A stretch of DNA of 64,000 nucleotides from Gaiella sp. (GTDB lineage Bacteria; Actinomycetota; Thermoleophilia; Gaiellales; Gaiellaceae): assembly GCA_027493885.1 (NCBI GenBank), contig JAOSJZ010000001.1, forward strand, positions 2,412,622 through 2,476,621, given 5' to 3'. The translations under genes were made by a program, and so were the position numbers. Below, piece after piece: positions 61,383 to 64,000 of the stretch; position 1 is the stretch's first letter; each line of letters begins with the position of its first letter. The notes beneath the pieces were generated by a model. The model was not told the DNA's origin. It saw only the letters and a list, made by a program, of their open reading frames with translations, and did no database searches.

Positions 61383-62375
61383 GTGGAGGAGCAGGCCTAC
61401 GTCTCGACCGGGCGGCTGCCGTCCGAGCAGGACGTCCGCGCGCTCGTCGACGAGGCGCACCGGCGCTACCGGCCGGTCGACGTCGGAGCCGTCTCGGACG
61501 TCTACCCGGCCCTCGGGCGCGTGTCGCCGGCGCTCTTCGGCGTCTGCGTCGCGGCCGTCGACGGCAGGCTGCACGCCGCGGGCGACGCGGAGATCGGGTT
61601 CACGATCATGAGCGTCGCCAAGCCGTTCACGTTCGCGCTCGTCTGCGACGTGCTGGGGCCGGACGAGGTGCAGCGCCGGGTCGGCGTCAACGCGACCGGT
61701 CTGCCGTTCAACTCGCTCGAGGCGATCGAGCAGGCCGAGGACGGGCGGACGAACCCGATGGTGAACCCGGGCGCGATCGCGACGGCGAGCCACGCGCCGG
61801 GGGCGTCGGCCGAGGAGAAGTGGCGCTTCGTCCGCGGCGGGCTCTCCGCCTTCGCGGGTCGCGAGCTCGAGCTCGACGACGAGGTGCTCGCCTCTGCGTC
61901 GGCCACGAACCACCGGAACCGCGAGCTCGCCGCTGCGCTCGCACACCGCGGGCGGCTCGGCTGCGACCCGGCCGACGCCGTCGACGTCTACACGCGCCAG
62001 AGCTGCCTCGCGGTGACCGTGCGCGACCTCGCCGCGATGGGTGCGACGCTCGCCGACGGGGGCGTCAACCCGCTCACGGGCGAGCGGGTCGTCTCGGCCG
62101 AGGCGTGCCGCTACACGCTCACGGTGATGACGACCGCAGGGCTCTACGAGACCTCCGGCGACTGGCTCTACGACGTCGGGCTCCCGGCGAAGAGCGGCAT
62201 CGGCGGCGGCATCGTCACGGTCTCCCCGGGGAAGGGCGGCCTCGCCACGTTCTCGCCCCCGCTCGACGCGGCGGGAAACAGCGTGCGGGGGCAGCTCGCC
62301 GCGCGGTTTCTCTCTCGCCGGCTCGGCCTCGACCTGTTCGCCTCTTCGAGCGCTGCAAGCAGCGCTCGAGGTTGA
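61383..62375 (+). CDS. glsA: Glutaminase A
   Basis: 330 residues of the serine beta-lactamase-like glutaminase family; it hydrolyses glutamine to glutamate and ammonia. FTIMSVAKPFTFALV holds the SXXK nucleophile pair, then GLPFNSLEAIE, TNPMVNPGAIAT, YTRQSCLAVTVRDLA and SGIGGGIVTVSPGKGG are conserved. A GTG at 61335 is also in frame, but the -10 favours 61383. It runs up to the stop of a convergent exporter gene. Confidence 0.9.
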   Translation: MEEQAYVSTGRLPSEQDVRALVDEAHRRYRPVDVGAVSDVYPALGRVSPALFGVCVAAVDGRLHAAGDAEIGFTIMSVAKPFTFALVCDVLGPDEVQRRVGVNATGLPFNSLEAIEQAEDGRTNPMVNPGAIATASHAPGASAEEKWRFVRGGLSAFAGRELELDDEVLASASATNHRNRELAAALAHRGRLGCDPADAVDVYTRQSCLAVTVRDLAAMGATLADGGVNPLTGERVVSAEACRYTLTVMTTAGLYETSGDWLYDVGLPAKSGIGGGIVTVSPGKGGLATFSPPLDAAGNSVRGQLAARFLSRRLGLDLFASSSAASSARG

Positions 62376-63054
62376 TCAGCTCGAGAAGCCCGAGATGGCA
62401 TCGCCGATCAGCTTCGCGCCGATCAGGAGGAGGAGCACGGCCGTGACGACTGCGTTGTTGCGTTCCATCCAGCTCCTGATCCCGTCAAGCGGGGCCCGCG
62501 ACCGTTCTCCGAGCGCGACGGCCAGGGCAACGGGAGCGAGCACGCCGACGGATGCGATCAGGATGAAGCAGAGCAGGACGCCGAGTTGCTGATTCGCGGG
62601 GGAGCCCCACGGCCGCGATCTCTGCGGCCGCAGCGACCGCGAGGAGCACGTTCTTCGGATTCAGCGCGGAGAGCGCAACGCCGGCTCCGGCCGCCTTCAC
62701 AGTCGAGAAATCGCCGATCGTTCGGATCCAGCCGGGCGTCGGCGCCTCCTCGCCGGCGCGGGGTCGACCGCGCCACTGCTTGCCGGCGGCCAGGAGAACG
62801 ACCAGGCCGAGAGCGAGCAGGAGCAGGCTCAGCCAGGTGGCGGGCTCGCCTCCGTCGCTCCCGTCCGCCGCGCCGCCGACGAGGAGCATGGCGGCACCGA
62901 CGGCGGTGAGCCCCAGGCACCAGGTGAGCGCGAACGCCGCGCCCTTCGCCAATGCCCGCTCCGGCCCCAGCAAGAGCACGACGGCGATGATCGGGACCGG
63001 GAAGATCGCGATCGCGACGGCCAGCGGCAGGACGGCTCCGAGCGCCTGTCCCAT
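62376..63054 (-). CDS. GAP/LysE-type membrane exporter (one-base frameshift)
   Basis: Repaired length 225 residues, six helices, resembling the GAP (Sap) family of peptidoglycolipid exporter-associated proteins: VLPLAVAIAIFPVPIIAVVL at the start and VALSALNPKNVLLAVAAAAE in the middle. The frame breaks in a G5 run (62598-62602); with four it continues ANQQLGVLLCFILIASVGVL and ends GAKLIGDAISGFSS. ATG at 63054; one base separates it from the next gene's stop. Confidence 0.72.
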
Positions 63055-63055
63055 G

Positions 63056-64000
63056 TCAGAGGTGCGCGCTCCGCTGCAGCCAGCGCATCGCGAAGAAGCC
63101 CCACACCGGCGGCAGGTAGAAGGTGGAGACGCGGTAGAGGACGACTGCGGCGAGCGCGGCCTCCTCCTGCATCCCCGCCGCGGTCAGGCCGACGGTGAGC
63201 CCGAACTCCGTCACGCCGATCCCGCCCGGGACGGGCACGAAGGTGGCGAGGAGCGAGACCGAGATGTTGATCAGGAGCAGATTGGCGAGCGAGACGTCGT
63301 AGCCGAGCGCGTTCGCGAAGACGCCGAGCGAGACGGCGAAGAGGAGCTCCGTTCCCACGCTCCCGCCGAGCAGGAGCCCGAGCTTGTTTCCCGCTCGGAG
63401 GCTCACGAGCGTCGCCCTGACGTCGGGCCACCAGCGGCGGACGCGCTCGGCGATCGCCTCGCGGAGCCGACGGACGAGTGCGACGATCGCGACGCCCGCC
63501 AGCCCGACGGCGACCACGGCGAGCAGCGCGCGCGTCGGCGGTCCGGCCGGCGTCTCGAGCCCGAAGTCGAGGCTCGCCTCGGAGAAGAGGAGGAGCACCG
63601 CCAGCAGCACGGCCTGCGCGATCGTCGAGACGAACGAGTCGATCGCACCGGCCGTGACGGCGGTCGCCGGCGGGACGCCGTGCCGCTGGAAGAAGCGGAT
63701 GTTGAGCGCCATGCGGGCGAGGTTGGACGGCAGCGCGAGGTTGAGGTAGCCCGTCGCGAGCTGCATGAGGTAGACGGGCACGAAGGGGATCCGGGCGGGC
63801 ACCGAGCCGAGGGTCGACAAGGCCTGCGTGAGGCGCGGCATCTGGGCGAGGAAGAAGCCCGCGGCGATCCAGCCCCAGGAGGCGTCCCGGACGAGGCTCG
63901 CGAGGTCGGCGTAGTCGAGGCCGCTCAGGCCGCCGATCACCGCCGACACCGCGAGCGCGAGGAGTGCGACCTGGAGCAAGGTCCCCCAGGTGACGCGACG
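63056..64000 (-). CDS. LPG-synthase-like flippase/transmembrane protein (UPF0104), cut by window end
   Basis: At least 315 residues; the frame stays open to the window edge. It has about eight helices and family blocks ALPSNLARMALNIRFFQRHG (substrate-site region), ATFVPVPGGIGVTEFGL (the PGGIG motif of lysylphosphatidylglycerol synthase membrane domains), and VVLYRVSTFYLPPVWGF. Homologues move or modify lipids. A TTG at 63979 is possible but upstream residues (VTWGTLL) look coding. Confidence 0.8.
   Translation of the reverse strand, partial: RRVTWGTLLQVALLALAVSAVIGGLSGLDYADLASLVRDASWGWIAAGFFLAQMPRLTQALSTLGSVPARIPFVPVYLMQLATGYLNLALPSNLARMALNIRFFQRHGVPPATAVTAGAIDSFVSTIAQAVLLAVLLLFSEASLDFGLETPAGPPTRALLAVVAVGLAGVAIVALVRRLREAIAERVRRWWPDVRATLVSLRAGNKLGLLLGGSVGTELLFAVSLGVFANALGYDVSLANLLLINISVSLLATFVPVPGGIGVTEFGLTVGLTAAGMQEEAALAAVVLYRVSTFYLPPVWGFFAMRWLQRSAHL

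Overview
The window is high-GC, densely packed bacterial chromosome. GTG and TTG starts are common, stop and start codons often overlap, and many genes have the leaderless promoter layout usual in Actinobacteriota. Gene content fits that phylum: a split DrrA/DrrB-type exporter, a sigma factor coupled to a LuxR-type regulator, an FprA-type ferredoxin reductase, and a response regulator/kinase/HtrA trio like mycobacterial MprAB-PepD. The class Thermoleophilia is my best guess, by inference only. No rRNA, tRNA, CRISPR array, prophage or transposase gene was seen.

Layout. 1-9.5 kb: a GAF-domain fragment, two small membrane proteins, glutamine synthetase, the sigma/LuxR pair, a double-GNAT protein with an ABC exporter, and a nitrogen operon (structured leader with a terminator, a 49-residue basic peptide, PII, AmtB). 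9.5-17.6 kb: SIMPL protein, argH, PIN toxins, groEL/groES under a CIRCE operator, Nudix, ASCH and zinc-ribbon proteins, and a drug-type ABC exporter. 17.7-23.5 kb: 2-oxoacid dehydrogenase E1alpha-E1beta-E2, then lipB, a VapBC module and lipA, so the lipoylated E2 sits beside the enzymes that make its cofactor. 23.6-31 kb: two secreted proteases, fumarase, ferredoxin-NADP reductase and an A-type Fe-S carrier. 31-45.6 kb: a complete 14-gene nuoA-N operon for complex I. 45.6-50.6 kb: two VapBC modules, a secreted protein, an AraC/DinB regulator, a metallo-beta-lactamase-fold hydrolase and a DUF1028 protein. 50.7-64 kb: TrpB2, a Na+/H+ antiporter, a holin-like/phosphodiesterase fusion, a two-component system with HtrA, glutaminase, a GAP/LysE-type exporter and an LPG-synthase-like membrane protein cut by the window end.

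Nitrogen handling recurs (glnA, PII, amtB, glsA, argH), as does aerobic energy metabolism (dehydrogenase complex, fumarase, complex I).

The most unusual signal is a set of short, nearly perfect palindromes. One type is a paired element, two inverted 24-bp palindromes about 28-30 bp apart, present three times. In the nuo operon every junction of more than 7 bp carries palindromic DNA and no overlapping junction does; several of these junctions keep a relic of the downstream start beside the upstream stop. Other palindromes lie in frame inside nuoG, nuoJ and the E2 linker. Also notable are 11-bp-spaced TCACAGN arrays at the two-component and htrA genes, and an atypical PII lacking Gln39, Tyr51 and Lys90.

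Nine apparent frameshifts in eight genes all fall in 4-5 base G or C runs, with conserved protein sequence on both sides. They look like consensus errors rather than gene decay, and affected genes are annotated as repaired CDS.
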